From NCBI RefSeq assembly GCF_037023755.1, contig NZ_CP146100.1, positions 5,053,501 to 5,117,500 of the forward strand: DNA of 64,000 bases, given 5' to 3'. Positions 34,247 through 43,079 of this stretch are shown here, in pieces. The notes beneath the pieces were generated by a model. The model worked only from the letters and a program-made list of their open reading frames with translations. It searched no databases and was not told where the DNA came from. The DNA comes from Saccharopolyspora sp. SCSIO 74807 (lineage in GTDB: Bacteria > Actinomycetota > Actinomycetes > Mycobacteriales > Pseudonocardiaceae). Position numbers and translations under genes: made by a program. Position 1 is the stretch's first letter; the number at the start of each line of letters is the position of its first letter.

Positions 34247-35290
34247 TCAACCCGCGAAGCGGCGGATCGTGTTCACGTCGCCGATTTCCTTGTACGACTC
34301 GACCTTCACGTCTTGCCCCTCCGTGGGGGCATGCACGACGTTGCCGCCACCGATGTAGATCCCGTTGTGGCTGATCGGGCTGTAGAAGAAGATCACGTCG
34401 CCCGGCTTGAGCTCGCTTTCCGAAACGCTCTGACCCTCGGTTGCTTGGGTCTTCGTCGAAGCGGGCAACGACAGACCTGCCTGCTTGTACGACCACTGCA
34501 CCAACCCCGAGCAGTCGAACTGGCTGGGGCCTTTCGCGCCGTAGACGTAAGGGGAACCCTGTTTGCCCAACGCCGCATTGACCGCTTGGATGGCCACACC
34601 GGAGCCCGCGAGCTGACCGACATTCGTACTGCCGCCCGACAACGACCCCTGTTCTTCGGAGCTGAGTCGGCCGTACTGCTGCTTGACGGCCGCGACCTGC
34701 TTGTCCATCGCCGACTTCTTTGCCGCGATCTCGTCCTTCAACCGGGCCGCATCGGACTCGGCCTTCGCCGCCCGATCCCGCGCCTCCTGCGCCCGACGCT
34801 CTGCACGCTCGGCCTGATCGGTCGCGTTCGCCAGCGAGCGAATCGCCTCGTTGTTGTCCTTCGCGAGCACGTCAAGCGCAGAGGAACGGTCCAAGAAATC
34901 ATTCGGCGACTCGCTGACCAGCAATGCCGACAGCTTGTTCATCCGCGCACCCTTGTAGGAGGCACCCGTGAACTGATCGACCTGCTGCCGAAACGTCTCT
35001 TCGTCCTGCCGAGCCAGTCCGGCGACCTGTTCGGCCTGCGCGCTCTCGCCGGTCGCCCGGGCAAGGTCGGCTTGCCGCGCCGCGTGGTCGTCTTCGGCCT
35101 TCTTGAAGTCTTCGGTGAGCACCTCGGCCTGGTGGGACAGGTCCCGGAACTGCTTGGCCGCATCCGAGGCGGTGTCTGGCACCCGCGGGTCCGCCACAGC
35201 CATCCCGGAGGGCATCCCCACGGCTGCGGCCACGGCCGTCGCCGCTGCTACTCCACACACACCACTGCCAGGTCGACGACGCTGAAACAC
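34247..35290 (-). CDS. NlpC/P60 peptidoglycan endopeptidase (RipA-like)
   Basis: The 347-residue secreted protein has a signal peptide (VCGVAAATAVAAAVGMPSGMAVA), a long coiled coil (residues ~35-210, with KAEDDHAARQADLA and QAERAERRAQEARDRAAKAE) and a C-terminal NlpC/P60 domain with the catalytic Cys in FDCSGLVQWS, His in SHNGIYIG and a third residue in VVHAP. It cleaves stem peptides of peptidoglycan; the coiled coil normally holds it inactive. A 17-bp dyad lies 61 bp upstream. Confidence 0.93.
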   Translation of the reverse strand: MFQRRRPGSGVCGVAAATAVAAAVGMPSGMAVADPRVPDTASDAAKQFRDLSHQAEVLTEDFKKAEDDHAARQADLARATGESAQAEQVAGLARQDEETFRQQVDQFTGASYKGARMNKLSALLVSESPNDFLDRSSALDVLAKDNNEAIRSLANATDQAERAERRAQEARDRAAKAESDAARLKDEIAAKKSAMDKQVAAVKQQYGRLSSEEQGSLSGGSTNVGQLAGSGVAIQAVNAALGKQGSPYVYGAKGPSQFDCSGLVQWSYKQAGLSLPASTKTQATEGQSVSESELKPGDVIFFYSPISHNGIYIGGGNVVHAPTEGQDVKVESYKEIGDVNTIRRFAG

Positions 35291-35350
35291 CCTGCCCGCC
35301 CCTCACGTTCGTAGCTCGAACGAGCGCATAGCGAGTACTATACAGGCAAG

Positions 35351-35367
35351 TACTATGTCACATAGTA
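35351..35367. promoter_or_regulatory. 17-bp BlaI/CopY-like dyad (site 3)
   Basis: TACTATGTCACATAGTA is a perfect palindrome around a central C, upstream of the NlpC/P60 gene. A direct copy of its left half (AGTACTAT) lies at 35334-35341, giving a possible two-dimer site. Confidence 0.65.
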
Positions 35368-35738
35368 TTACCTCCAAGTCGGTTTGACCTGGGAGAACCG
35401 CCAGGGAAGCCGTAGTGGGGTTGAAGCCTTGGGTGTCGACCCCGGCAGGACGTCTGGCCTCAAGGACACTCACTGCACGCGAGAGCGGGCTCGCGGTTGT
35501 TCCCACCGGAGCGGCCACAGCAGTCCGAGGCGAGACCTGGTCGGCCGATATCTCTGTGAGAACGACGGGCATGACACCGCGGCCGTGTTTGGTGCTGTCG
35601 AGCAGGCGCAGCTTCGTGAGCACGCACTCGGAGCTGCCTGCCCCCGGCCCCTGCCCCCTCAGTCATCGGCTTCATATGCCCCTGACACGGCCCACACCTG
35701 GGTAGTCCTAACGGAGCACCGAGCGGGAGGTGATGACG
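35368..35738. other. Intergenic, no supportable gene
   Basis: A minus frame ending at 35303 (start 35623) is open but has no recognisable domain. GGGAGG (35725-35730) is the ribosome site of the SHOCT gene. Nothing else stands out. Confidence 0.4.
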
Positions 35739-35981
35739 ATGATGAGTGACATGTACCCCGCGATGGGTCTGTGGATGGCCTTGTGGGGCCTGATTTCCGT
35801 GGCGATGCTGATCCTCATCGTGCTCGCCATTATCTGGTTGGTCCGCGCGATGACCCGCCCCAACGCTCGCACGGCCGAGCATCAGGACCACGCCGAAGAG
35901 GTTCTCCGCCGCCGCTACGCCGCAGGCGAGATCGACGAAGAGGAATACCAGCGCCGGCGCAGCACGCTCCGCGGCCAGTAG
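35739..35981 (+). CDS. Small SHOCT-domain membrane protein
   Basis: The ~80-residue protein has one membrane helix (LISVAMLILIVLAIIWLV) and a C-terminal SHOCT motif (AEEVLRRRYAAGEIDEEEYQRRRSTL). Several in-frame starts exist (35733, 35739, 35742); 35739 lies 8 bases after GGGAGG. The N terminus is Met-rich (MMSDMYPAM), which suits a gene in a copper neighbourhood. Function unknown. Confidence 0.8.
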   Translation: MMSDMYPAMGLWMALWGLISVAMLILIVLAIIWLVRAMTRPNARTAEHQDHAEEVLRRRYAAGEIDEEEYQRRRSTLRGQ

Positions 35982-36220
35982 GGCGCCACCAGTACTCGCT
36001 CCCCGAGCACCAACAAGGTGTGGGGATGCTCACTTGGACGGCAGGTTTCGTCGTCAGGACGTCTGTCTGCGACCGACTGCGGCGTTGCGTTCGAGGGACA
36101 CGACCGAGCGCTTAGTCCCTGCACATCCAGGAACAACAGATCAGCGCTGTTCACGGCACGCGCCACGATCGACAAAACCTGAGAAGCGCCTGTCGGGATG
36201 ACGAGGAACGCCTCGGTCGA

Positions 36221-36239
36221 TGAAAGCCAGCAGCTTTCA
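36221..36239. promoter_or_regulatory. Dyad upstream of the first DUF6153-type gene
   Basis: TGAAAGC (36221-36227) and GCTTTCA (36233-36239) form a perfect 7-bp inverted repeat with a 5-base spacer, 15 bases before ATG 36254. It could be an operator. Confidence 0.4.
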
Positions 36240-36253
36240 GTAGAGTGGCCGAC

Positions 36254-36736
36254 ATGCTGAAGGTGCTCAAGCGTGCGCGCGGCAGCCGCGTGCTTCTCGC
36301 GCTGTTCGCCCTTTCAGCTTTTCTTCTGTGCACGTTGCCGGCACACCATGCCAAAGCCGAGATGGCGGCCGCGTCCGGCAGTGCGAAGTCGGCCGTTGCT
36401 GCGACCTCGGCGACGGGCACGGACGCGGGTTCCTCGGTGCCAGGAACACCACCGGGTGCGGACGCCGTCGGCGCTCAGTCGCACGGCGGGCACGGCCACG
36501 ACTCGGACTCCGCCCCCCACTGTCACGTCGTGAACTCGCACGTCATGGACGTCGTGAACCGCTTCGTGCCGTCCTCTCCAGGCGACGTCCTCGGACTTGT
36601 CGCAGTGCTGCTGGTCGCGTGCCTGGGCGGCTTGCGTTTGGGGACGCAGGTCCGTGCTCAATGGTGGGCGACGCGACCGTCACGGCCGCTCGCCGGGGTT
36701 CCGCTACTGATCTCACTCGGAATTTCGCGAACCTGA
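36254..36736 (+). CDS. DUF6153-like His-rich membrane protein (copy 1)
   Basis: The 160-residue protein has a hydrophobic N-terminal helix (VLLALFALSAFLLCTLPAHH), a low-complexity His-containing middle (SHGGHGHDSDSAPHCHVV) and a second helix (VLGLVAVLLVACLGGLRLG). A gene of the same plan lies at 51576. The His cluster between two helices suggests extracytoplasmic metal binding. GTG 36245 is an alternative start; no Shine-Dalgarno is visible. Confidence 0.7.
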   Translation: MLKVLKRARGSRVLLALFALSAFLLCTLPAHHAKAEMAAASGSAKSAVAATSATGTDAGSSVPGTPPGADAVGAQSHGGHGHDSDSAPHCHVVNSHVMDVVNRFVPSSPGDVLGLVAVLLVACLGGLRLGTQVRAQWWATRPSRPLAGVPLLISLGISRT

Positions 36737-36757
36737 TTCGGGTATACGCGCGCACTG

Positions 36758-36798
36758 ATGCCTCACTGAACATCAGGTGAACATTTCCTGAGAGGCAT
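36758..36798 (+). terminator. Inverted repeat after copy 1 of DUF6153
   Basis: ATGCCTC (36758-36764) pairs with GAGGCAT (36792-36798) around a loop with two TGAACAT direct repeats. A pyrimidine-rich run follows (TTCGTTCTCATTTTCC), so a terminator is plausible. Confidence 0.4.
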
Positions 36799-36977
36799 TA
36801 CTGTTCGTTCTCATTTTCCTCTGACTTCGCCGCGGAACGCGTCGGCGTGTTCTCGCGCACCCTTTTCCGTCAGGGGTCTCTTGTCGTTCACCGGCCCGCC
36901 GTGGGTGGCGGCCGGTCTCATACCCGCGCACACGGCTGTGCCCACTCACGCTGCGGTGGGCTGCCAGGAGGTTCGCA

Positions 36978-37958
36978 ATGACGTACGACTCTGTTCTGGA
37001 TTGTGTCGGCTCGACGCCGCTGGTGCGGTTGCGGCGCTGCTTCCCCTACCCCGAGATCGAGGTCCTGGCCAAGCTGGAGATGCTCAACCCGTGCGGGAGC
37101 ATGAAGGACCGCCCCGCGCGCTACATCGTGGAGCAGGGCATTCGCGAGGGATCCCTGTACCCGGGGATGCGCCTGGTCGAAAGCACCTCGGGAAACCTCG
37201 GTGTGGCCTTGGCGGCCGCCGCCCGGATGCACGGGTTGTCGTTCACCGCGGTGGTCGATCCCAACACCTCGCCGACGAACCTGCGGCTGCTGGAACTGTT
37301 CGGCGCCGATGTGGACATGGTCACCGAGCCGGACGAGGCGGGTGGCTACTTGCACACGCGAGTGCGGCGCGCGCAGTCCTACGCCGAGGCCGATCCTGGG
37401 GTGGTCTGGATCAACCAGTACGCGAACCAGCGCAACTGGCGGGCCTACTACGACACGCTCGGCGCGGAGATCTTGCAGCAGGCCGGCGGGCCGATCGACT
37501 ACCTGGTCGCCCCGGTGTCCACGACAGGCTCGTTGCAGGGCACGGCACGACGACTGCGTGAGGAGAATCCGAATCTGAAGGTGGTGGCCGTCGACGCAGT
37601 GGGGTCGGTGATCTTCGGCGGGCCGCCCGCGAAGCGCCGCATCCCGGGCTTCGGTGCCAGCCGCGTCCCGGAGATCTTCAGCCCGCACGAGATCGACGAA
37701 GTCGTCCACGTCGCCGATCCCGGTTCCACGGCCGGCTGTCGTCGACTGGTCGAGACCGAGGGCGTGCTGGCCGGCGGTTCGTCGGGCGCCGTGATCGCCG
37801 CGCTGGACGAGCTGCTCGAGCGCATCTCCGGCCCCGCCCGAATGGTCACGTGGCTGCCCGACCGCGGGGAGCGCTACCTCGACACGGTCTTCGACGATGA
37901 CTGGGCTGAGAGCTTGAAGGAACACGCGAGCCAAGACGATCTGGCGGAGGCTCCGTGA
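36978..37958 (+). CDS. SbnA-like PLP beta-replacement enzyme
   Basis: The 326-residue fold-type II enzyme starts after AGGAGG (36966-36971). The PLP lysine is in NPCGSMKDRPA, the substrate loop in ESTSGNLGVALA, and the phosphate loop in VSTTGSLQGTARR. These match cysteine synthase relatives of the SbnA group, which in staphyloferrin B synthesis join O-phosphoserine and glutamate to give a diaminopropionate precursor. No SbnB partner is nearby, so product identity is open. It overlaps an MFS gene by GTGA, suggesting that the product is exported. Confidence 0.85.
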   Translation: MTYDSVLDCVGSTPLVRLRRCFPYPEIEVLAKLEMLNPCGSMKDRPARYIVEQGIREGSLYPGMRLVESTSGNLGVALAAAARMHGLSFTAVVDPNTSPTNLRLLELFGADVDMVTEPDEAGGYLHTRVRRAQSYAEADPGVVWINQYANQRNWRAYYDTLGAEILQQAGGPIDYLVAPVSTTGSLQGTARRLREENPNLKVVAVDAVGSVIFGGPPAKRRIPGFGASRVPEIFSPHEIDEVVHVADPGSTAGCRRLVETEGVLAGGSSGAVIAALDELLERISGPARMVTWLPDRGERYLDTVFDDDWAESLKEHASQDDLAEAP

Positions 37959-39331
37959 GCACCCAGCGGCGCAACCTCGTCTTGCTGTGGGCGAGCCAGT
38001 TCATCAACACCGCGGGGCTGATGATGCTGGTGCCGATCATGCCGTTCTACGTCGAAGGCATGGGCATCACCGGCACAGCCGCGATCCAGACCTGGGCCGG
38101 GGTGGCGATCGCGGCCCCGGCGCTGGCCCTGACCGTGGCGACCCCGTTGTGGGGTCGCCTCGGCGACCGGGTCGGACGGCACTGGATGGTCGTGCGCGCA
38201 CTGGTCGGATTGGCCTTGTCGATGCTGGTCATGGCCGTGGCGGGCAACCCGATCATGCTGGTGCTCGGGCGATTGCTGCAAGGAAGCCTCGGCGGCGTCG
38301 TCGAAGCCGCACAAGCCTTCGCCGGCGCCGCCGGGCCCGGGAACAAGCGCGGCTCAGCGTTGGGCAAGTCCTTCAGCGCCACCGCCGCAGGCTCGCTGGC
38401 CGGTCCCATCGCCGGCGGCGTGCTCGTCGGAGCCGGGGGCCTGAGCAACCTCATGGTGGGCATCGCCGCCCTGGCGGGCCTGCTCGCCGCAGCCTGCGCT
38501 GTCGGACTCCGGGAACCACGTTCGTCCCCTGTTTCCGAGCCCGCATCGGTGCACGCCGGGGTTCAAGGAGGTCGTCGGCGTTCGGGCTTCTGGCGCGTGC
38601 CCGGCGCGGCGCCCCTGGCGGTGGCCGCGGTCGGCGCGTACTTCGGCGTCTACGGGCTGATCCCGGTGTTCGCCGAACAGGTGCAGCAGACCTTCCCCGC
38701 CGGACAAGCCGGTTTGTGGGTCGGGATCTTTCAGTCGCTGACCTGGGGAGCGACCCTGATCACCTCCTTCTGGTGGGGTCGGCACAACGACCGGGGCCAA
38801 CGCCCGGTGCGGTCCCTGGCGCTCGCCTCGGGCGTCTGCGCCGTCAGCATCACCGCGCAAGCCCTCCCCTTGGGCGCGGTCGGACTGATCGTGTTGCGGC
38901 TGCTGCAGGGAGCGAGTTTCGCCGCCTTGGCCCAGTCGTTGTTCTTCCACTTCAGCCGACACGCACCGGAGGACCGCCGAAGCGGCTACGTCGGTGCGGC
39001 CAACAGCTTCCTGCTCGCCGGGCAGTCGGCCGGACCGTTGCTGGCCGGCCCCATGGCCATCCTGTTCCCGAGCCCGATCTCGATCGCGCTGATGGGTGCC
39101 GCCTGCGGCGTGGCGTTCGTGTGCTGTCTGGGGGCCACCCGGGCCGAAAATGAGCACGCCGAGCCGACCAGGGGATCGGCCTGTGACAGCGGACAACCGC
39201 CCGTGCTGCGAAAGATGAGCGGCACGCTCGACCTCCCGGCCGAACAGACATCGCCGCTTCCACCGATCACCGGCACTGTCACGACGACGAGCGACCGCCG
39301 TCGTGACGGAGTGAGCCAACTCCGCTCGTAG
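37955..39331 (+). CDS. MFS exporter coupled to the SbnA-like enzyme
   Basis: The 458-residue transporter has 12 helices, GRLGDRVGRHWMVV after TM2, and two halves joined by a linker (SEPASVHAGVQGGRRR). The C-terminal ~60 residues are an extra hydrophilic tail. GTG 37955 overlaps the upstream stop. The arrangement parallels SbnD next to SbnA in staphyloferrin clusters, but could equally export another small amino-acid product. Confidence 0.85.
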   Translation: MSTQRRNLVLLWASQFINTAGLMMLVPIMPFYVEGMGITGTAAIQTWAGVAIAAPALALTVATPLWGRLGDRVGRHWMVVRALVGLALSMLVMAVAGNPIMLVLGRLLQGSLGGVVEAAQAFAGAAGPGNKRGSALGKSFSATAAGSLAGPIAGGVLVGAGGLSNLMVGIAALAGLLAAACAVGLREPRSSPVSEPASVHAGVQGGRRRSGFWRVPGAAPLAVAAVGAYFGVYGLIPVFAEQVQQTFPAGQAGLWVGIFQSLTWGATLITSFWWGRHNDRGQRPVRSLALASGVCAVSITAQALPLGAVGLIVLRLLQGASFAALAQSLFFHFSRHAPEDRRSGYVGAANSFLLAGQSAGPLLAGPMAILFPSPISIALMGAACGVAFVCCLGATRAENEHAEPTRGSACDSGQPPVLRKMSGTLDLPAEQTSPLPPITGTVTTTSDRRRDGVSQLRS

Positions 39332-39457
39332 CGGAGCACGCGCGGTACCGGGTAGGGCTCCGCCCATGCCCGGTACCGATCGCCTGCCGAAACCATCGAC
39401 ACCCGGAAATCGCACGATCAGCACGACCGTGCGCGTCGGAACACCGGTTGGCGCGCG

Positions 39458-39472
39458 TACCCCTACGGGGTA
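39458..39472. promoter_or_regulatory. CsoR-type palindrome without an adjacent gene start
   Basis: TACCCCTACGGGGTA has perfect 6-bp arms like the box in front of csoR. It lies between the converging ends of the MFS gene (39331) and the methyltransferase gene (39488). No start codon with a ribosome site follows within a plausible distance. Confidence 0.5.
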
Positions 39473-39487
39473 TTGGGAAGGCTATGC

Positions 39488-40093
39488 TCAGTTGGGGAGG
39501 CTCGCCAGCAGTTCCACCGCTGAGCTGGTGAAGCGGCGGGGCCTGCTGGTCACCGTGATGTCGGTGAAGCCAGCGTGCCTGGCATCGTCTCGGAGCTGGT
39601 CGGGTGAGATGTCGAGAACGTGGCGGTGCACGGTGGCCACGAGGCGGCCTCCCCGACGGAGCACTCGGGCCAGTTCGTTGAACCCCGCCTCGCGGTCCCA
39701 AAGCATGATGTTGTTGACCGAGATCGCGACGTCGATGCTGGCACCGCTGCACCCGGTGTTCTCCGCTCGGCCGGGGCGTACCTCGACCACGCCGCGCGCG
39801 ATCTGGTCGGCACAGCGCGCTGCGGCCATGCGCCGCATCGGCTCGGACGGATCGACACCGACGACGTGACCACCCGGGTCGACGGCCGCCGCGGCCAGAG
39901 CGAGCCCGAGGCCGGGGCCGTGCCCGAGCACCAACACGTGCTCGCCAGGGCGCAATACTGCCTGTTCGACGGCGCGGTGTTCCTGCTCGGCGTTGCCTCG
40001 CAGCATCATCGCGCCGCCGACCCGCCCCAAGACGCCGCGGGGATGGCCGAAGGCAGGATCGAGCCACCGCATCAACAACCTCGCCATGGGCAC
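39488..40093 (-). CDS. Class I SAM-dependent methyltransferase (nuo-like operon end)
   Basis: The 201-residue protein has motif I VLVLGHGPGLGLALA, the acidic VVGVDPSEPM and NELARVLRRGGRLVATV. The N-terminal RWLDPAFGHPRGVLGRVGG is a feature of a small actinobacterial methyltransferase group. An ATG two codons in is an alternative start. It follows nuoN after 56 bases on the same strand and could be the last gene of that operon. Substrate unknown. Confidence 0.85.
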   Translation of the reverse strand: MPMARLLMRWLDPAFGHPRGVLGRVGGAMMLRGNAEQEHRAVEQAVLRPGEHVLVLGHGPGLGLALAAAAVDPGGHVVGVDPSEPMRRMAAARCADQIARGVVEVRPGRAENTGCSGASIDVAISVNNIMLWDREAGFNELARVLRRGGRLVATVHRHVLDISPDQLRDDARHAGFTDITVTSRPRRFTSSAVELLASLPN

Positions 40094-40149
40094 AGCTCAC
40101 CACCGCTGGTCAGACCTGCGCATCCGGGAGAATCCCCGATTCCGGCCAG

Positions 40150-41574
40150 CTACGGGACGAGCGGGCCCGCGGTCAGCGGGAGCACCGCTCCCCCAGCCAT
40201 ACCGAGCAGGAGCGAGGCTGCTGCGGCCAGGTAGGCGGTTGCGGCCGCCCACCGTCCCTTCAGGACCATGACCTTGGTGCTCTCGGATGCCGGCGAGAAC
40301 ACCGGCAGGATCCAACGCAGGTAGTAGAACAGGCTGGCTACGGTGTTGAGCACCGCCAGCACGGCCAGCCAGACGAAGTCACCATCGATGGCGGCGGTGA
40401 ACACCTCCAGCTTGCCGAGGAATACCGATGTCGGTGGCGTGCCGACCAAACCCAGCAGGCACACGACGAGGCCGCCCGCGAGCATCGGGTGCGCGCGACC
40501 AAGTCCGCGGTAGTCCTCGAGCCGGGTCGTGCGAGGTACTGCGGCGACTACGGCGAATGCCCCGAGGTTGGTGACGGCGTAGGCGCCGAGATAGAACAGC
40601 GTTCCGGGCAGTGCGAGGGCACTTTTCCCCGCTACGGCGATGGCCATGAGGATGTACCCGACTTGGCTGATCGTGGAGTAGGCCAGCAGGCGCCGTACAT
40701 TGTCCTGGAAGAACGCGGCGAGATTGCCCAGCGTCATCGACGCAGCCGCCAGGATGGCCACCAGCAGCGGCCAATTGAGACTCACCGCGGGTATGCTGTC
40801 GACGAGAAGTCGGTAGGCGGCGATGAGCCCGCCGATTTTGGGCACGGTGGTCACGAACGCGGCGACCGATGTGGCGGCGCCTTCGGTCACGTCGGGGACC
40901 CAGAAGTGCGCGGGCACCGCGCCGATCTTGAACAGTAGCCCGCCCAGCACCGCCACCAACGCGATCCCGACCACCGGTGGTGGCGCCGTCGGCAGGTTCC
41001 GGGCGAGTGCGGCGTAATTGGTGGCGCCGCCGCTGCCGTAGAGGATCGTGGTACCGCCGAGCAGGGCGATCCCGAGGAAGGCGCCCATGAGGTAGTACTT
41101 CAGCGATGCCTCGGTTCCCGATGCGTCCTTGGCGAAACCGGCCAGCGCATACAGCGGAATCGAGGCCAGCAGGTAGGCGGCCACGAGCAGCAGCACGTCC
41201 GATGCGCCGGCGAGCATGATCGTGCCCAGGGCCCCGAGTTGCATCAGCACGTGAAATTCGGTCTCCCGAGGGTGGGCGCCGATCTCCTCGCTCGACAGGC
41301 AGATCACGAGCAGGACCGCGACCAGCACGATGAGCCGTCCGGCGTTCGTGGCGGTGTCGATGGCGTAGCTGTCGCCGAAGACCTTCTGCGGCTCGCCGGC
41401 CATCGCGGCACCCGTGGCCACGATCCCCGCCAGGCAGGCACAGGCCGTGACCACGCGCACCCACCACTGCCTGCGGCGCGGCAGCCAGGACCCCAGCAGC
41501 AGGCCCAGCACGGCTCCGGCGACCAGGGTCAGTTCGGGTATCAGGGCGGCAGGGTTCTCGTTCATGCCCGTCAT
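40150..41574 (-). CDS. nuoN: Complex I-like subunit N (antiporter-like)
   Basis: The 474-residue protein has ~14 helices with the NuoN signatures KYYLMGAFLGIALLGGTT, FKIGAVPAHFWVPDVTEGA (the lysine-bearing discontinuous helix region) and LLAYSTISQVGYILM. It is one of three proton-channel subunits. ATGA overlap with nuoM. The gene set lacks the whole hydrophilic arm of complex I. Confidence 0.93.
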   Translation of the reverse strand: MTGMNENPAALIPELTLVAGAVLGLLLGSWLPRRRQWWVRVVTACACLAGIVATGAAMAGEPQKVFGDSYAIDTATNAGRLIVLVAVLLVICLSSEEIGAHPRETEFHVLMQLGALGTIMLAGASDVLLLVAAYLLASIPLYALAGFAKDASGTEASLKYYLMGAFLGIALLGGTTILYGSGGATNYAALARNLPTAPPPVVGIALVAVLGGLLFKIGAVPAHFWVPDVTEGAATSVAAFVTTVPKIGGLIAAYRLLVDSIPAVSLNWPLLVAILAAASMTLGNLAAFFQDNVRRLLAYSTISQVGYILMAIAVAGKSALALPGTLFYLGAYAVTNLGAFAVVAAVPRTTRLEDYRGLGRAHPMLAGGLVVCLLGLVGTPPTSVFLGKLEVFTAAIDGDFVWLAVLAVLNTVASLFYYLRWILPVFSPASESTKVMVLKGRWAAATAYLAAAASLLLGMAGGAVLPLTAGPLVP

Positions 41575-43076
41575 CGGCCCACGAGCCCGATCAGCGTCGC
41601 CGAGGCCGGTTCGATCACCTCGAGCAGGAATCTCGGCACCACACCGATCACGACCGCAAGGGCGAGCAACGGCAGCACCGAGACGACCTCGCTGCGGTGC
41701 AAGTCCGCGAAGTCACGTCCGGCGCCGGGCGCGTCCGGAAGCCGCAGCGTTCCGAGGAAGACCCGATGCAGGACTCGCAGGAACAGCCCGGCGGTGATCA
41801 GAATGCCCAGCACGGCCAGCGCAGTGCCGATCGTGGCAGAGGCCAAGCTGCCGGTGAAGATCTGAAACTCAGCGATGAACCCGGAAAAGCCGGGCAACCC
41901 GAGCGAGGCGAACGCGGCGACCCCGGTCGCGGCGGCGAACAGCGGTGCCGGACCAGCCACTCCCGAGTACGCGCCCATGTCATAGGTGCCGCGGCGGTCG
42001 TAGAACACTCCGGCCAGCAGGAACAGCGCGGCGGTGATCAACCCGTGGCTGACCATCTGGGTCACCGCACCGGTCACGGCCAGCGAACGAGCCTGCGCGT
42101 CGCTTCCGGCCCACAGCCCTGTGGCACCGACCGCGAGTACGACGTATCCCATGTGGTTGACCGAGGTGTAGGCGACCATGCGCTTGAAATCCTGTTGCGC
42201 CAGCGCGACCAGGGCACCGTAGAGCACCGAGACCACCCCGATCACCACCACGGCACCGGCGTACTGGCGCCAAGTCTCGGGCAGCAGCGGCATGGCGATG
42301 CGCACGAAGCCGTAAGTGCCCATCTTCAGCAGAACTCCCGCCAGGATCGCTGAGCCTGCGGCGGGAGCGTCGGTATGGGCGGGCGGCAGCCAGGTGTGAA
42401 ACGGCACGGTCGGTGTCTTGACCGCGAGCCCGATGCCGATGGCCAGCAGCACCAAGGCCGCGTAGGCCCCGCGGCCCGCCAACGGATTTGCCGTGGCGAG
42501 CGCGATGATGTCGAACGTGTGCGGCTCGGCGGCGAGGTAGAGACCGATGAATCCCAGCAACAGCGCCAACGATCCGACGAAGGTGTACAGGAAGAACGTC
42601 AGCGCCGAGCGTTTCGCCTGCCCGTGTCCCCACCCCGCGATGACGAAGTACATGCCCACAATGGACAGATCGAAGTAGACGAAGAACAGGATCAGGTCCA
42701 GTGCCGTGAACAGTCCCAGGCTCACCGTCTGGAGGAACAGGAACAGCAGCACGAAGCTCTTGACCCGATGAGTTTGACGCAGCGAATACACCGCACACGC
42801 CAAAAACAGCAATGCTGTCATCGCCACCAGCGGTAGCGACAGGCCGTCGACACCGACGTGGTAGGCGACCCCGGCGCTGGGGATCCAGCGCACGTTCTGT
42901 TCGTAGCTCATGCCACCGCCGGTGTCGGAGGCGATCCAGGCGAGCACGACCAGCACCGCGTCGATCGCCGTGATACCGATCCAGCCGACCAGGAACGGGC
43001 GGCGCCCGGCGGATTCCGGGACCGCAGCCAGCACCACGGCGGCTACCAGCGGCAGGAAGACGATCAGTGTGAGCAC
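41571..43076 (-). CDS. nuoM: Complex I-like subunit M (antiporter-like)
   Basis: The 501-residue subunit has IGLAVKTPTVPFHTWLPPAHTDAPAAGS and KRMVAYTSVNHMGYV. In the helix that holds the key Glu144 in Escherichia coli NuoM (WEMMLVPMYF) this protein has FDLSIVGMYF, a Glu-to-Asp change that keeps an acidic group. Four bases separate it from the nuoL stop. Confidence 0.93.
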   Translation of the reverse strand: MLTLIVFLPLVAAVVLAAVPESAGRRPFLVGWIGITAIDAVLVVLAWIASDTGGGMSYEQNVRWIPSAGVAYHVGVDGLSLPLVAMTALLFLACAVYSLRQTHRVKSFVLLFLFLQTVSLGLFTALDLILFFVYFDLSIVGMYFVIAGWGHGQAKRSALTFFLYTFVGSLALLLGFIGLYLAAEPHTFDIIALATANPLAGRGAYAALVLLAIGIGLAVKTPTVPFHTWLPPAHTDAPAAGSAILAGVLLKMGTYGFVRIAMPLLPETWRQYAGAVVVIGVVSVLYGALVALAQQDFKRMVAYTSVNHMGYVVLAVGATGLWAGSDAQARSLAVTGAVTQMVSHGLITAALFLLAGVFYDRRGTYDMGAYSGVAGPAPLFAAATGVAAFASLGLPGFSGFIAEFQIFTGSLASATIGTALAVLGILITAGLFLRVLHRVFLGTLRLPDAPGAGRDFADLHRSEVVSVLPLLALAVVIGVVPRFLLEVIEPASATLIGLVGR

Positions 43077-43079
43077 GGG

